From the NCBI GenBank assembly GCA_903868795.1, contig CAIPWR010000031.1, positions 1 to 55,131 of the forward strand: DNA of 55,131 nucleotides. The letters are read 5' to 3'. Each line of letters opens with the position of its first letter. Within the stretch, counting starts at the first letter, position 1. The stretch comes from an uncultured Spartobacteria bacterium (GTDB lineage: Bacteria; Verrucomicrobiota; Verrucomicrobiia; Chthoniobacterales; UBA6821). A program made the translations under genes and the position numbers. This document shows positions 7,747 through 16,578 of the stretch, one piece after another. The notes beneath the pieces are model-generated. The model ran no database searches and was not told the DNA's origin. It saw only the letters and a list, made by a program, of their open reading frames with translations.

Positions 7747-9146
7747 GAAGGAAGGGAAATTCCGTCGTGAATGGCTGGATCGCCATAGAGGGTTGAACTG
7801 CTTGCCGAGGTCACGGACACGTCGAAGATTTCACCATGAAATCGGCTTCCTCCTTCAAAGATCACGATCTTATTGGTTCTCGTGCGGCCAGAGAGTCGGC
7901 CTGGATCGTTGCGGCTAGGACCTTCACAGAGAATTTCCTGATGAGTGCCGATACAGGCTTCGAGCTTTCTGGAGGCTGAGGCATTCACCACGGAGAGGAG
8001 ATCCTGATTGCGCACTTCTTTCTCCTCCTCGCTCAACTGTTCCTCCATGAGCGCCGCCGGGGTGTCTCCTCGTTTTGAGTAACGGAAAATAAAAGCGCCG
8101 TCGAATTCAAGTTCCTCGGCCAGATCCCTGGATGCCTTGTAGTCGCTCTCCGTCTCACCCGGGAAGCCCACGATGATATCCGTGGTGATCGCAATGCCGG
8201 GACGGCTAAGTCGCAGTTCGGCGACAAGCTTACGGTACGATGCCGCGGTATAGGGTCGATGCATCGCCTTAAGAATTCGGTCTGACCCGGATTGAAGTGG
8301 GAGATGGACATGCTCCATGAGTTTCGGAAGTCGGCCGAAGCATTCCACGAGATCCTTACGAAAACCCATTGGGTGAGGGGAGGTGAAGCGGATGCGATCG
8401 AGTCCATCGACTCCGTGAAGCGCCTCGATGAGCTGAACAAAAGGGCTTTTGTCTCCTATTTTAGGAAATTCGTGCCGACCGTAGAGGTTCACGATTTGAC
8501 CCAGCAGGGTGACTTCACGAATACCTCGCTCCACGAGGGTTCGTGCCTCGTTAACAATCTCAGCGATCGGTCTGCCGCGTTCCTCGCCTCGTGTTGAGGG
8601 AACAATGCAGAAGGTACAGTGCATGTTGCAGCCCTGCATGATGGAGATGAAGGCCGTGGCTTCTTTCTTTTTCTCGGGAAGATGATCCCGGATCGTGTTC
8701 TGGGAGCCCTCTTCAGAGGCAGTATCGATGATCGGCAGGATGAATCCGCCGAGATCCCTGACATCTTCCTGAATGAAAGCCTCCTCTCGTTTTTTTAAGG
8801 CTTCCTCCACATAGTCCGCAACCCGGTGGAACTTCTGGGTGCCGATCACCAGATCAACATGGGGTGAGCTTTTTTGGAGATCTTCGCCCAGTCGCTGTGC
8901 CATGCACCCCATATACCCCAAAACGAGTTTCGGTTTCTCCCTGCGGAGTTTCCTCAGCATACCCATCTTGCCAATAGCTTTCTTTTCCGCCATCTCACGA
9001 ACGCTGCATGTATTCAGCAGGATCACGTCGGCATCCCTCTCGTGAGCGACAAGTTTGTGACCACGATCCTGGAGGTCACGCGCAACCTGTTCGGAGTCGC
9101 GTTCGTTCATCTGGCAACCATAAGTCTTGATAAAGACGCTGGGCAT
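7743..9146 (-). CDS. miaB: tRNA-2-methylthio-N6-dimethylallyladenosine synthase MiaB
   Basis: This 467-residue radical-SAM methylthiotransferase adds the methylthio group to i6A37 of tRNA. The UPF0004 domain holds the three auxiliary cluster cysteines C11 (TYGCQMNERDSE), C47 (LLNTCSVRE) and C81 (MGCMAQR). The radical-SAM CxxxCxxC is CNMHCTFC (173-180), followed by STRGEERGRP. GFPGETESDY and a C-terminal TRAM domain (about 400-460) complete the family layout. Length and motifs favour MiaB over MtaB or RimO. It is the first gene of the run leading to exbB and overlaps rex by 4 bases. Confidence 0.95.
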   Translation of the reverse strand: MPSVFIKTYGCQMNERDSEQVARDLQDRGHKLVAHERDADVILLNTCSVREMAEKKAIGKMGMLRKLRREKPKLVLGYMGCMAQRLGEDLQKSSPHVDLVIGTQKFHRVADYVEEALKKREEAFIQEDVRDLGGFILPIIDTASEEGSQNTIRDHLPEKKKEATAFISIMQGCNMHCTFCIVPSTRGEERGRPIAEIVNEARTLVERGIREVTLLGQIVNLYGRHEFPKIGDKSPFVQLIEALHGVDGLDRIRFTSPHPMGFRKDLVECFGRLPKLMEHVHLPLQSGSDRILKAMHRPYTAASYRKLVAELRLSRPGIAITTDIIVGFPGETESDYKASRDLAEELEFDGAFIFRYSKRGDTPAALMEEQLSEEEKEVRNQDLLSVVNASASRKLEACIGTHQEILCEGPSRNDPGRLSGRTRTNKIVIFEGGSRFHGEIFDVSVTSASSSTLYGDPAIHDGISLPS

Positions 9147-9180
9147 GACGGAAAAGGTTGATTCGTTAAATGATGAAAAT

Positions 9181-9262
9181 AGTTAAAAGAAGTGCGGTTA
9201 AGAGAGTATCTGCGGGGTATTTTCCCGCTGTAACTTTTTAACTTTTCAACCTTTTTAACTCT
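9181..9262. repeat. AT-rich repeats and small hairpin between the GH-GT gene and miaB
   Basis: A series of imperfect 8-base units of the form AACTTTTT lies at about 9232-9262 and runs into the stop codon of the GH-GT gene. A complementary AGTTAAAA is at 9181-9188. Between them GCGGG (9212-9216) and CCCGC (9224-9228) form a small hairpin. It could act as a weak terminator for the GH-GT gene, but no clean T tract follows. Confidence 0.4.
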
Positions 9263-11888
9263 CTGAAAGGGGCGATACCTCGGAGGGAAACTGGGGAGAA
9301 ACCTGATTTTCCTGAGGTGAATCTTTCTTCTCCTCTTGGGTGGTTTCCTTGGAGTGGATGTTTCTTTTGCGAGGATCGACTCTCTTGAGTCCGATTCTCT
9401 GCCCAGCTGCCTCAATCAGTTCGGCAACCCGCTTCTTTAAACGATATCCCCGCGTCCAGATGACAAACATCGCCCCCGCATAGATCGCTACGGGAAGAAG
9501 CATGGAGTGTCCCGTGGCTGCCAGATAGATCAGCAGGCTGATCATCAGGAAATTAGCCAGGAATGTGGTTGCCACCATCCTGGTGGCAAGGCGGACACGG
9601 GTCAGGCATTTAGGACCACCATGGTATTCGGTGACGCTTTTCATGGTGACTCCCCACCAAAAACTTCCATAAATCTGGATATCCCATTCCTTCCAACCCG
9701 TATCGGTGGAGTAACTCCAGCCCTCGGTTTCCAAAGCCTCAATGACCGAGGTGATCAGGAGTTCGCGTCCCTTTCCTTCTTCATTCCAAAAGACCAGCTT
9801 CGAGAGTCCACGAACCTTGCTAGGTACAAAGTCTTTTTCCTTTGCGGAGATCACAGATTCCGGCGTGCGCTTGAATTTGAGCCATGTGAAGTAGCGGGCC
9901 CATCCCCGTACCAGGGGCTGGGACAGGGCGAGAAATGCCACGAGAAGCCGTGCCCGGATCGTATCGAATCGGGGCTCTAGCTTGGCATGGATCATGTAGG
10001 AAAGAGCAACAAGGAAGGTCCCTCCGAACATCAGGTAGGCAACAATCCTCAAGACAGGGAAGGGAATGGCGAGCAGGAAGAGGAACGCAGTGAGCGTCAC
10101 CCACTCAATACTGCTGAGGTAAGCAGCCAACTCCGACTGAGGAGTGGGGTAGATGCACTGAAAGAGGCCCTCTCCAAAGACACCATGATAAATCACTGGC
10201 TGGTTGATGAGCCACGTAAAGCGAGGGGCACCGTAAACTTGACCTTTCCACTTGGCGGTGCCGGTTGGTCCGAAGAAGACCAAGTGTTTGAAGCGAAGGA
10301 GGGATTCTGCCTCTCCATACCCCTCCTGTTGCTTTCGGAAAGCCTTCAGGGTGAAACGGCGATAATGCCAGACAATGGCCGAAGGGCTAAAGGCGATCAC
10401 CTCTCCCTCCTGTTGAAGGCGCCAACAGAAATCCACGTCGTCGCCGGCCTTTCGGTATTCCGGATCGAAGCCTCCAACTTTTTCAAAGGCCCATCGGTAA
10501 AAGGCCATATTGCAGCCAGGGATATGCTCCGCAACGACGTCAGTGAGGAGTACATGGCTGGGACCGCCTGGTGCCGCCGCGACGCATGCCTGATGCCAGT
10601 TCTGCGCGGGAGGGGAGATGTTCGGACCGCCGACGCCAGCATAGTTGCCTGAGAGCAGGGTTCCGACAAGGTAGTAGAGCCAGTCCGGGTCAGCCATGCA
10701 GTCACTGTCGGTGTAGGCAATAATCTCGCCGGTTGCTGCCGCAGCACCCACATTGCGTGCGACGCTGAGCCCGTGATTCGTCTGGTAAATGGCATTCACC
10801 CAAGGGTGATGGGAGAGAATCTCCTTCGTATGGTCCGTTGATCCGTCATCAACAACAACGACCTCGTAATCAGGGTAGTCGATCTTTTTGAGAGAGCGAA
10901 GGCACGCCTCCAAAGTCTGGCCTCCATTGTAACTGCAGACAATGACCGAGACTTTTGGAACGCGAGGGAGGGGGGCCCGATGAATGATGGACTTGCTATT
11001 ATCAAAAAAACCCCTGACCGTCGCGAGTGCTTTTTTGGGGGTGCGATCTCGTTTTACCAGACCGAAAGCCCAGTCGAGGATGTCCATGCCACCGCGATGC
11101 CATTCATCTGTCCATGCATAGAGTATGGTTCCCGCGAGGCCACCCCGAACAACGGCATCGAGATGCCAACCGATCATTTCGGCCTGTTCCTCTTCGGTGT
11201 GTCGGATCGTATCCATTCCGAACTCTCCCATGATGAGGGGTTTGTCCTCGGCCAGATTCTGAAGGCGTGCGAGGTAGCGTTCAAAATCCTCCCTGCGATG
11301 CAGGTAGACGTTGAAGGTCAGGAAGTCGACATTTTGCGGGAGCAGATACTCGGTGGGAGGATAGCTTGCGTAGGAATAGAGGGCTCGGGGATCCTCGTGG
11401 CGGGCGATGTTGACCAGATGCTCGACGAACTCGGTCACTCTTTTGGCGCCTAGCCAGCGCACCATGGAGGAGGGGATTTCGTTTCCGAGCAGATAGCCGA
11501 AGATCGCGTGATGACCTTTGTGCTCGCGGACTGCGTCGATCACGGCTTTCTCCACGGAGGCACGTACCTTGGGATCGTTCAGAAACTCGACGTGCTCCAT
11601 CCAGGCAATGCTGAAGAGAACCCGGAGGCCGTTTTCCAAGCAGAGATCGAGGAACCAACGCGGCGGAGTGGTGTAAATACGGATCAGGTTAACCCCTGTG
11701 TCTCGGATGGTGGCAAGATCACGGGCCACCTGCTCTTTTGTACCAAACTGGTATCCTTCGGAATCAGGTGCGAAGGGGGCGTAGGTGACTCCTTTGACAA
11801 AAAACTTTTTTTCTCCCTCGAAGAAAAACTTTGATCGGACAGTTACGCGCTCAGTCACTGGGAGATGTTTATGGAGAGAGATCTCCAA
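9255..11888 (-). CDS. Glycoside hydrolase (clan GH-A TIM barrel) fused to family 2 glycosyltransferase, membrane bound
   Basis: This 877-residue protein has two enzymatic modules. Residues about 20-295 look like a clan GH-A TIM barrel related to GH2/GH5: GVTYAPFAPDSEGY near the start, an acid/base Asn-Glu in LLGNEIPSS (E137), and a nucleophile Glu in IMGEFGMD (E222). Residues about 312-560 are a GT2 glycosyltransferase with VSVIVCSYNGG (313-323), VVDDGSTD (346-352), the metal-binding DSD (394-396) and the acceptor-site AGDDVDFCWR (481-490). Two pairs of membrane segments follow around 610-660 and 790-825. There is no signal peptide, so the barrel orientation is unclear. Both catalytic glutamates are kept, so hydrolase or transglycosylase activity is possible. 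It probably makes or trims an exopolysaccharide; substrate unknown. It stands alone between miaB and rho. Confidence 0.85.
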   Translation of the reverse strand: MEISLHKHLPVTERVTVRSKFFFEGEKKFFVKGVTYAPFAPDSEGYQFGTKEQVARDLATIRDTGVNLIRIYTTPPRWFLDLCLENGLRVLFSIAWMEHVEFLNDPKVRASVEKAVIDAVREHKGHHAIFGYLLGNEIPSSMVRWLGAKRVTEFVEHLVNIARHEDPRALYSYASYPPTEYLLPQNVDFLTFNVYLHRREDFERYLARLQNLAEDKPLIMGEFGMDTIRHTEEEQAEMIGWHLDAVVRGGLAGTILYAWTDEWHRGGMDILDWAFGLVKRDRTPKKALATVRGFFDNSKSIIHRAPLPRVPKVSVIVCSYNGGQTLEACLRSLKKIDYPDYEVVVVDDGSTDHTKEILSHHPWVNAIYQTNHGLSVARNVGAAAATGEIIAYTDSDCMADPDWLYYLVGTLLSGNYAGVGGPNISPPAQNWHQACVAAAPGGPSHVLLTDVVAEHIPGCNMAFYRWAFEKVGGFDPEYRKAGDDVDFCWRLQQEGEVIAFSPSAIVWHYRRFTLKAFRKQQEGYGEAESLLRFKHLVFFGPTGTAKWKGQVYGAPRFTWLINQPVIYHGVFGEGLFQCIYPTPQSELAAYLSSIEWVTLTAFLFLLAIPFPVLRIVAYLMFGGTFLVALSYMIHAKLEPRFDTIRARLLVAFLALSQPLVRGWARYFTWLKFKRTPESVISAKEKDFVPSKVRGLSKLVFWNEEGKGRELLITSVIEALETEGWSYSTDTGWKEWDIQIYGSFWWGVTMKSVTEYHGGPKCLTRVRLATRMVATTFLANFLMISLLIYLAATGHSMLLPVAIYAGAMFVIWTRGYRLKKRVAELIEAAGQRIGLKRVDPRKRNIHSKETTQEEKKDSPQENQVSPQFPSEVSPLSES

Positions 11889-11950
11889 GTCGAGTCAGAA
11901 GAATATTTCTGCCTTAGTCACTCAGTGATGAGCGGACTACGATCCTACAC

Positions 11951-11968
11951 CTAGAGGCCCTAGAGGCC
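11951..11968 (-). repeat. Tandem 9-base duplication at the rho stop codon
   Basis: CTAGAGGCC occurs twice in tandem at 11951-11959 and 11960-11968. On the coding strand this reads Gly-Leu-stop twice in the same frame, so the last two codons and stop of rho are duplicated directly after the stop. Confidence 0.7.
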
Positions 11969-13312
11969 CTTGATCCCTCCGAGGATCAGTTCGGCGTTGC
12001 TCTTGGTAGTTTCCATGTTCAGGCAGAGAATCTGCATTGCTTCGGCAGCCGGTATTTCCATGAGCTGTTTCCGCAGCTTCAGGATGCGCTCGTATTCGTC
12101 CGGATGATAAAGAAGCTCCTCCCGACGGGTGCCTGACTTGGTGATGTGGATCGCTGGGAAGACGCGCTGTTCCATGATGGAGCGATCCAAGTAGATCTCC
12201 ATATTACCCGTCCCCTTATATTCCTCGAAGATGAGGTCATCCATTCTGCTGTGGGTTTCCACCAGTGCAGTTGCCAGAATGGTGAGGCTCCCCCCCTCCT
12301 CAACATTACGTGCAGAGCCAAAGAACTTCTTGGGTCGGGCCAGGGCTGCAGAATCGACGCCGCCGCTCATGGTGCGGCCTTTGCCCTTGATGTTGTTGTT
12401 ATAGCCGCGAGAAAGGCGCGTGATGCTGTCCACGAGGATCACCACATCTTTCTTAAGTTCCACAAGTCGTTTGGAACGCTCCGAGACCATTTCGGAAACC
12501 TGCACATGGCGGGCTGTAGGTTCATCGAAGGTTGAGCTGAAGATATCGCAATCCAGGGCGCGTCTCAGATCCGTGACTTCTTCCGGTCGCTCATCCACCA
12601 GCAAGAGCATCAGGTGAACGTCGGGGTGATTAGCCCGGATGGCAAGTGCCAGACTCTTGAGCATCATGGTTTTTCCGACACGGGGGGGGGCCACGATCAA
12701 TCCACGCTGACCCATGCCCAGGGGGGCGATGAGATCAACGGCTCGGGCCGTCGGATTGTTTTTTCCAGGCTGTTCCAGATAAATCCGCCTGTTGGGGAAC
12801 ATGGCCGTGAGCTTGTCGAACTCTGTCGGGCTCTTCCATTCCTCGGATGAGATGCCTTCGATAGCGGTGATCGTCTGAATTGCCAATTTTCGTTCGGATT
12901 GCAGTGTGACTGTTCCTTTGATTTTGAGTCCTGGACGCAACCCGTATTGGCGAAGAAGCGGAATGGGGAGTGTGAGATCGCTGGGAGTGGGTTGAAAATT
13001 AAATTGAGCCCAGCGAATCATGGGTGCATCCGGAGCAAACTCCAGGATCCCCTCCGCAGTGAGGATACCCCCTCTCTTCACCTGGTCGCGGGCCAGATCG
13101 AGTGTCAGATGATGCCTGGAAGAGTCACGGTGAAGGGGAAGATTTCTTGATGCAATCAATTCCAGGAGTTTCTTATGACTTAAGCCGTGAAGAATCTCCA
13201 GATCCAATGGAGGTGGAATCTCTGCAGGCAAATTTTGAGAGGAGTTCTCGGGAGCACCTTCGATCAGGGGGATTTCCGAGTCGGCTTCATGAGTGATGGT
13301 GCCGGATTTCAT
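11960..13312 (-). CDS. rho: Transcription termination factor Rho
   Basis: This 450-residue hexameric RNA-dependent ATPase ends transcription of untranslated RNA. The N-terminal Rho_N helical domain is about residues 38-80 and the cold-shock RNA-binding domain about 82-155. The ATPase core begins near 165 with [13 protein letters not shown]; the P loop is APPRVGKT (208-215). [30 protein letters not shown] (Q loop/R loop region) and [16 protein letters not shown] are all present. It ends typically with AMQIL and a short tail. The RNA-binding domain is unusual: the DGFGFLR-type motif is replaced by [10 protein letters not shown] (94-103). It overlaps coaE by 4 bases and lies downstream of it, an arrangement I would not call standard outside this group. 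Confidence 0.95.
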   Translation of the reverse strand: MKSGTITHEADSEIPLIEGAPENSSQNLPAEIPPPLDLEILHGLSHKKLLELIASRNLPLHRDSSRHHLTLDLARDQVKRGGILTAEGILEFAPDAPMIRWAQFNFQPTPSDLTLPIPLLRQYGLRPGLKIKGTVTLQSERKLAIQTITAIEGISSEEWKSPTEFDKLTAMFPNRRIYLEQPGKNNPTARAVDLIAPLGMGQRGLIVAPPRVGKTMMLKSLALAIRANHPDVHLMLLLVDERPEEVTDLRRALDCDIFSSTFDEPTARHVQVSEMVSERSKRLVELKKDVVILVDSITRLSRGYNNNIKGKGRTMSGGVDSAALARPKKFFGSARNVEEGGSLTILATALVETHSRMDDLIFEEYKGTGNMEIYLDRSIMEQRVFPAIHITKSGTRREELLYHPDEYERILKLRKQLMEIPAAEAMQILCLNMETTKSNAELILGGIKGL

Positions 13313-13908
13313 AGGTTTTTCAAAATGGGTAGCACTTGACGGATTTGGAGTTCCAGCATCGATGGTGCGGCATCATTCCATAGAAGGTGATCAGCAAGTG
13401 TGATTTTTTGGTCCTGAGGAGTCTGGTTTTTCAACCAAGCTGAAGTTTCTTGATGAGAGAGATTTCGGTTTATTTTTAGTCGTTCCTTTCTGACTGAATC
13501 CGAACAGGAAACAAGTATAGTCCTGTCGAAGAAGTGTTCCAAATCTTTCTCATAAAGAAGCGGGATTTCCGCGATAAAATAATCACTTTTTGTTCCTTTA
13601 GCTTTGTGAGCAAGTGGTTTCCAGACGTTCTCTAACCGAGGATGAAGAATCCCCTCAAGCAACGTTTTGGATGATTGATCTATCGTTATCAGTTCGAAAA
13701 GATGTTTTCTGTTCGGTTTACCCGACTCATTAAAACAGGAATCGCCAAATGCCGATCTGATCAATTCACGAACTTCTGTGTCCGTATCGAGTAATTTTCG
13801 GTTTTCCAGATCGGCGTTGTAGATCGTCGACGGTAGAAGCTCACCTAGTAAAGACAATGCCGAGGACTTGCCGCTTCCGATCGTTCCCGTGATCGCTATT
13901 GCCGGCAT
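13309..13908 (-). CDS. coaE: Dephospho-CoA kinase
   Basis: This 199-residue enzyme phosphorylates the 3'-hydroxyl of dephospho-CoA, the last step of coenzyme A synthesis. The P loop is GTIGSGKS (7-14), followed by the substrate-binding NADLENRKLL (where the family has a DAD element) and IAEIPLLYEKDL, matching the conserved PLLFE motif. RLKINRNLSHQE corresponds to the RxxxR lid. The length is typical (about 200). It starts 58 bases after the secretin cluster ends and overlaps rho by 4 bases. Sequence drift is noticeable but key residues are there. Confidence 0.9.
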   Translation of the reverse strand: MPAIAITGTIGSGKSSALSLLGELLPSTIYNADLENRKLLDTDTEVRELIRSAFGDSCFNESGKPNRKHLFELITIDQSSKTLLEGILHPRLENVWKPLAHKAKGTKSDYFIAEIPLLYEKDLEHFFDRTILVSCSDSVRKERLKINRNLSHQETSAWLKNQTPQDQKITLADHLLWNDAAPSMLELQIRQVLPILKNL

Positions 13909-13966
13909 CGGGTAGTCTTAACTGGGTTAAGCAAACTTTCCTTTCCTACTTAATAGGTATTGGTCT

Positions 13967-16558
13967 TTACTTACCCCTCACGGCAGAGGAGGTCATGGAT
14001 GGCTGTGGGAGATCCTGAGGCAGACCCAGCGGAGTTACGATTTCAGGCTCTTCACTATCTCCGCGTCGCGGTTGACCCTCGGCATCCAGAATCCTTGGGG
14101 TAACAAAGATAATAAGATTCTTTTTCACTTTCTGATCGGCGTCCGAGCGGAAGAGGCGTCCGGCCATCGGGATATCTCCGAGAATAGGCACCTTGTCTTG
14201 TACTTTTTGCACATCCTCACGGATCAGTCCTCCAAGGGCGACGGTCTGACCATCCCAGACAGTTACGAAGGTGTTCACTTCACGAACGCTGAAGACAGGT
14301 TGATTGATTGTGTTTGTTGTGAGGGTCTCAAGGAAAGGCATCAGCAGAACACCCCCAGTACCTGTTGTCCGAACATATCCGACAGAATTCAGTGGTGATC
14401 CGTAGTTGATAAAGCCATCAAAGTCCGTGACTCTTGGATTAAGTTCCAGATCGATGGTATAGCCATCGGGTCCAATGGTTGGCTTGGCCTCCAACACCAC
14501 ACCGAGATCCTGTTTGGTAAAATCTCTAGGGAAGGAAGGAGTAACCGTCGGGGGAGTTCCCGTATTGGAAGAACTCTGGGGAATCTGAGGTGGATCATAT
14601 TGACGTGGATAGATGAACTCATCGACGATCTTGACCGTGGCTTTAACGCCGCTCTTCGTTGTCACCTTGGGCGCGGCCATGAGATCAACACCTTTTTTCT
14701 GATTCAGGGCGTGAATGACCATCTGGAATTGAGGATCCGTAAACACTCCAGCAACACTAAAAACTCCGGGTGCAGGAGTTGTGGAACCACCGGACTGGCC
14801 GGCAAGAAGAGCACCAATCGAGTTTCCACTGATGGCTTGGTCTCCGGTTCTAAGACTGCCGACGGTATTCATTCCGGAAGAATTAAAGGGATAATTTGCA
14901 CTATTTAGGGAGTTCGATCCTCCTCCTCCGCTTCCATAAACACCACCCCCGATGCTGAATGGTCCAAGCAACCAGTCAAATCCCAGTTCCTGAACGTTAT
15001 TCTGGTTGATTTCCAGGAATTTGGTCTGGATATCGACTTGCGAGGGAGCCACCCCCATGGCTGCATCGACCAGAGCATCAATCTGATCGATATTATCACG
15101 GGTATTCCGAATCACGAGTTTACTGCCAGAAGGAAGGTAGTTAGCACTCGCTCCAGCAGGGAACTCGACACCCTGGGAAACCAGATAATCCTGGGCATTA
15201 TAGCGGGCGGCAACACGGGGAGCATTGGCCGTACTAGCTGCGGCTCCTGCCTGAGGCAACGCATTGGCAGAGTCAAGTGGTTTTGGGGGGATGAAGGTTG
15301 GTGGCACCTGATATTCCTTCGTGATCAGGATATCTGTTGGCTCGGAGAGAGGAACGATGGAGACTGCGTAAGGATCAATCTTGAGCTTTAGATTGCAGAG
15401 CTTGCTGATGTAGTCGAGGGCTACATAGAGAGGTACATGGGAGAGCGCTAGTGTGATATGAGGCTCTGCTGATCCGGCGTTAGCCTGAGGTGGCGCACCT
15501 GCTGATCCGGGTAATGCTGCATTGGTGGAGGCGGCTAGCTGTGGTCCCGTAGCAGATGATTGTGACCCGAGTTTCAGGAAGATATTGACTCCTTTGTGGT
15601 TGGGATCCTGCTCGACGCTTTTCTGCTTAAGGTATTCGACGGCCTCACTGATGGGAGAATCACTCAGGTCAATCTTTGGGATGATGATGGAGTTAAGCTT
15701 TGCTGTGATTTGATCAGTTCCCCGTATATCTTGTTGGCGCCCAACGGATTCTGTGCTTCGACCCTGTTTGGACTTGCGAGGGGGACGCTCCCAGGCTTTC
15801 TCAACCTGCCAGAGCATTCTGCTCCGCGTTTCGTTATAAGCCTCGTCGGCGTACTTGATCGTGGAGTTATTGATTTCCTCCATTCCCTTGCGGGCAGCAG
15901 TGTTGTATGGGTCGATTTGAAGAACAGCATCGTACTGCTTCAGGGCCAGTTCATTTCGGCCCGTCTTTGCAAGGTCGGAAGCCTGCCTAAGGAGTTTAAC
16001 CACTTCATCGCGCTTTGCAGCAAAGGTGGGGGTGACCGTTTTGTTGAAGACACCGGGTTGTTCCAAATCCGAGAGAAACTTCACCGCGGCGGTACAACTT
16101 GGATTCATGGTGGGATCCAAAATGGATTTGGCAACGCTCTCCGCAGAGAGAGGATTGCCGTCGGCATCACTAACGCCTGATTTTTTCGCGATGCTATCGG
16201 TGAAAACTCCGTTGTTCGCGAGTTCACGGGCAAAGGCGAGAGCGATGGTGGTGTAGTTTGAAAGCAGGATGCTTCTGTTGGAATTCGCGGAAGCCCCCGA
16301 AGGAGCCTTGCTCATGGCTTGCACCGCCTGGGCATAAGCCCCCTTCAGATCATGCTGGGCGTACTTCTGCATGGCGGCGCTCATCAAGGATTGAGCCTGA
16401 ACCAGATCTTCCTGGCTCCGGACAATGGCTCTCTCTGCATCCGCAGCAACGGATGCAGATTGTCCCAATGCTTGATAGGAACCTCCTAGACTTATCATTG
16501 CAAGGGTTGCAATGACTAGGGATGACTGAAGGTGAAAAAGAGATTTACGACTCTGCAT
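13967..16558 (-). CDS. Amuc_1098-family pilus secretin, copy A
   Basis: About 863 residues with a signal peptide (LVIATLAMISLGGSYQALGQ) and an N-terminal alpha-helical/TPR-like region (about 30-250, including NELALKQYDAVLQIDPYN). A ring-building domain begins near IIIPKIDLSDSPISEAVEYL and a C-terminal secretin domain follows. The secretin signature is GGLIREDVQKVQDKVPILG, about 780-798. The GDIPMAGRLF and IFVTPRILD end is typical of PilQ/GspD. It should form a multimeric channel in the outer membrane for a type IV pilus-like machine. The ATG at 16558 is preceded by AGGTG; a GTG at 16573 is an alternative. It lies only 5-20 bases after the paralogous copy B, so the two are co-transcribed. The last ~40 residues are acidic and proline rich. 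Confidence 0.88.
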   Translation of the reverse strand: MQSRKSLFHLQSSLVIATLAMISLGGSYQALGQSASVAADAERAIVRSQEDLVQAQSLMSAAMQKYAQHDLKGAYAQAVQAMSKAPSGASANSNRSILLSNYTTIALAFARELANNGVFTDSIAKKSGVSDADGNPLSAESVAKSILDPTMNPSCTAAVKFLSDLEQPGVFNKTVTPTFAAKRDEVVKLLRQASDLAKTGRNELALKQYDAVLQIDPYNTAARKGMEEINNSTIKYADEAYNETRSRMLWQVEKAWERPPRKSKQGRSTESVGRQQDIRGTDQITAKLNSIIIPKIDLSDSPISEAVEYLKQKSVEQDPNHKGVNIFLKLGSQSSATGPQLAASTNAALPGSAGAPPQANAGSAEPHITLALSHVPLYVALDYISKLCNLKLKIDPYAVSIVPLSEPTDILITKEYQVPPTFIPPKPLDSANALPQAGAAASTANAPRVAARYNAQDYLVSQGVEFPAGASANYLPSGSKLVIRNTRDNIDQIDALVDAAMGVAPSQVDIQTKFLEINQNNVQELGFDWLLGPFSIGGGVYGSGGGGSNSLNSANYPFNSSGMNTVGSLRTGDQAISGNSIGALLAGQSGGSTTPAPGVFSVAGVFTDPQFQMVIHALNQKKGVDLMAAPKVTTKSGVKATVKIVDEFIYPRQYDPPQIPQSSSNTGTPPTVTPSFPRDFTKQDLGVVLEAKPTIGPDGYTIDLELNPRVTDFDGFINYGSPLNSVGYVRTTGTGGVLLMPFLETLTTNTINQPVFSVREVNTFVTVWDGQTVALGGLIREDVQKVQDKVPILGDIPMAGRLFRSDADQKVKKNLIIFVTPRILDAEGQPRRGDSEEPEIVTPLGLPQDLPQPSMTSSAVRGK

Positions 16559-16578
16559 GACGATGGTTGGCACCTTGT

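Noticed and set aside
9147-9254. Rex operator upstream of miaB
   Set aside because: AT-rich repeats are present, but no convincing TTGTGA-n-TCACAA palindrome.
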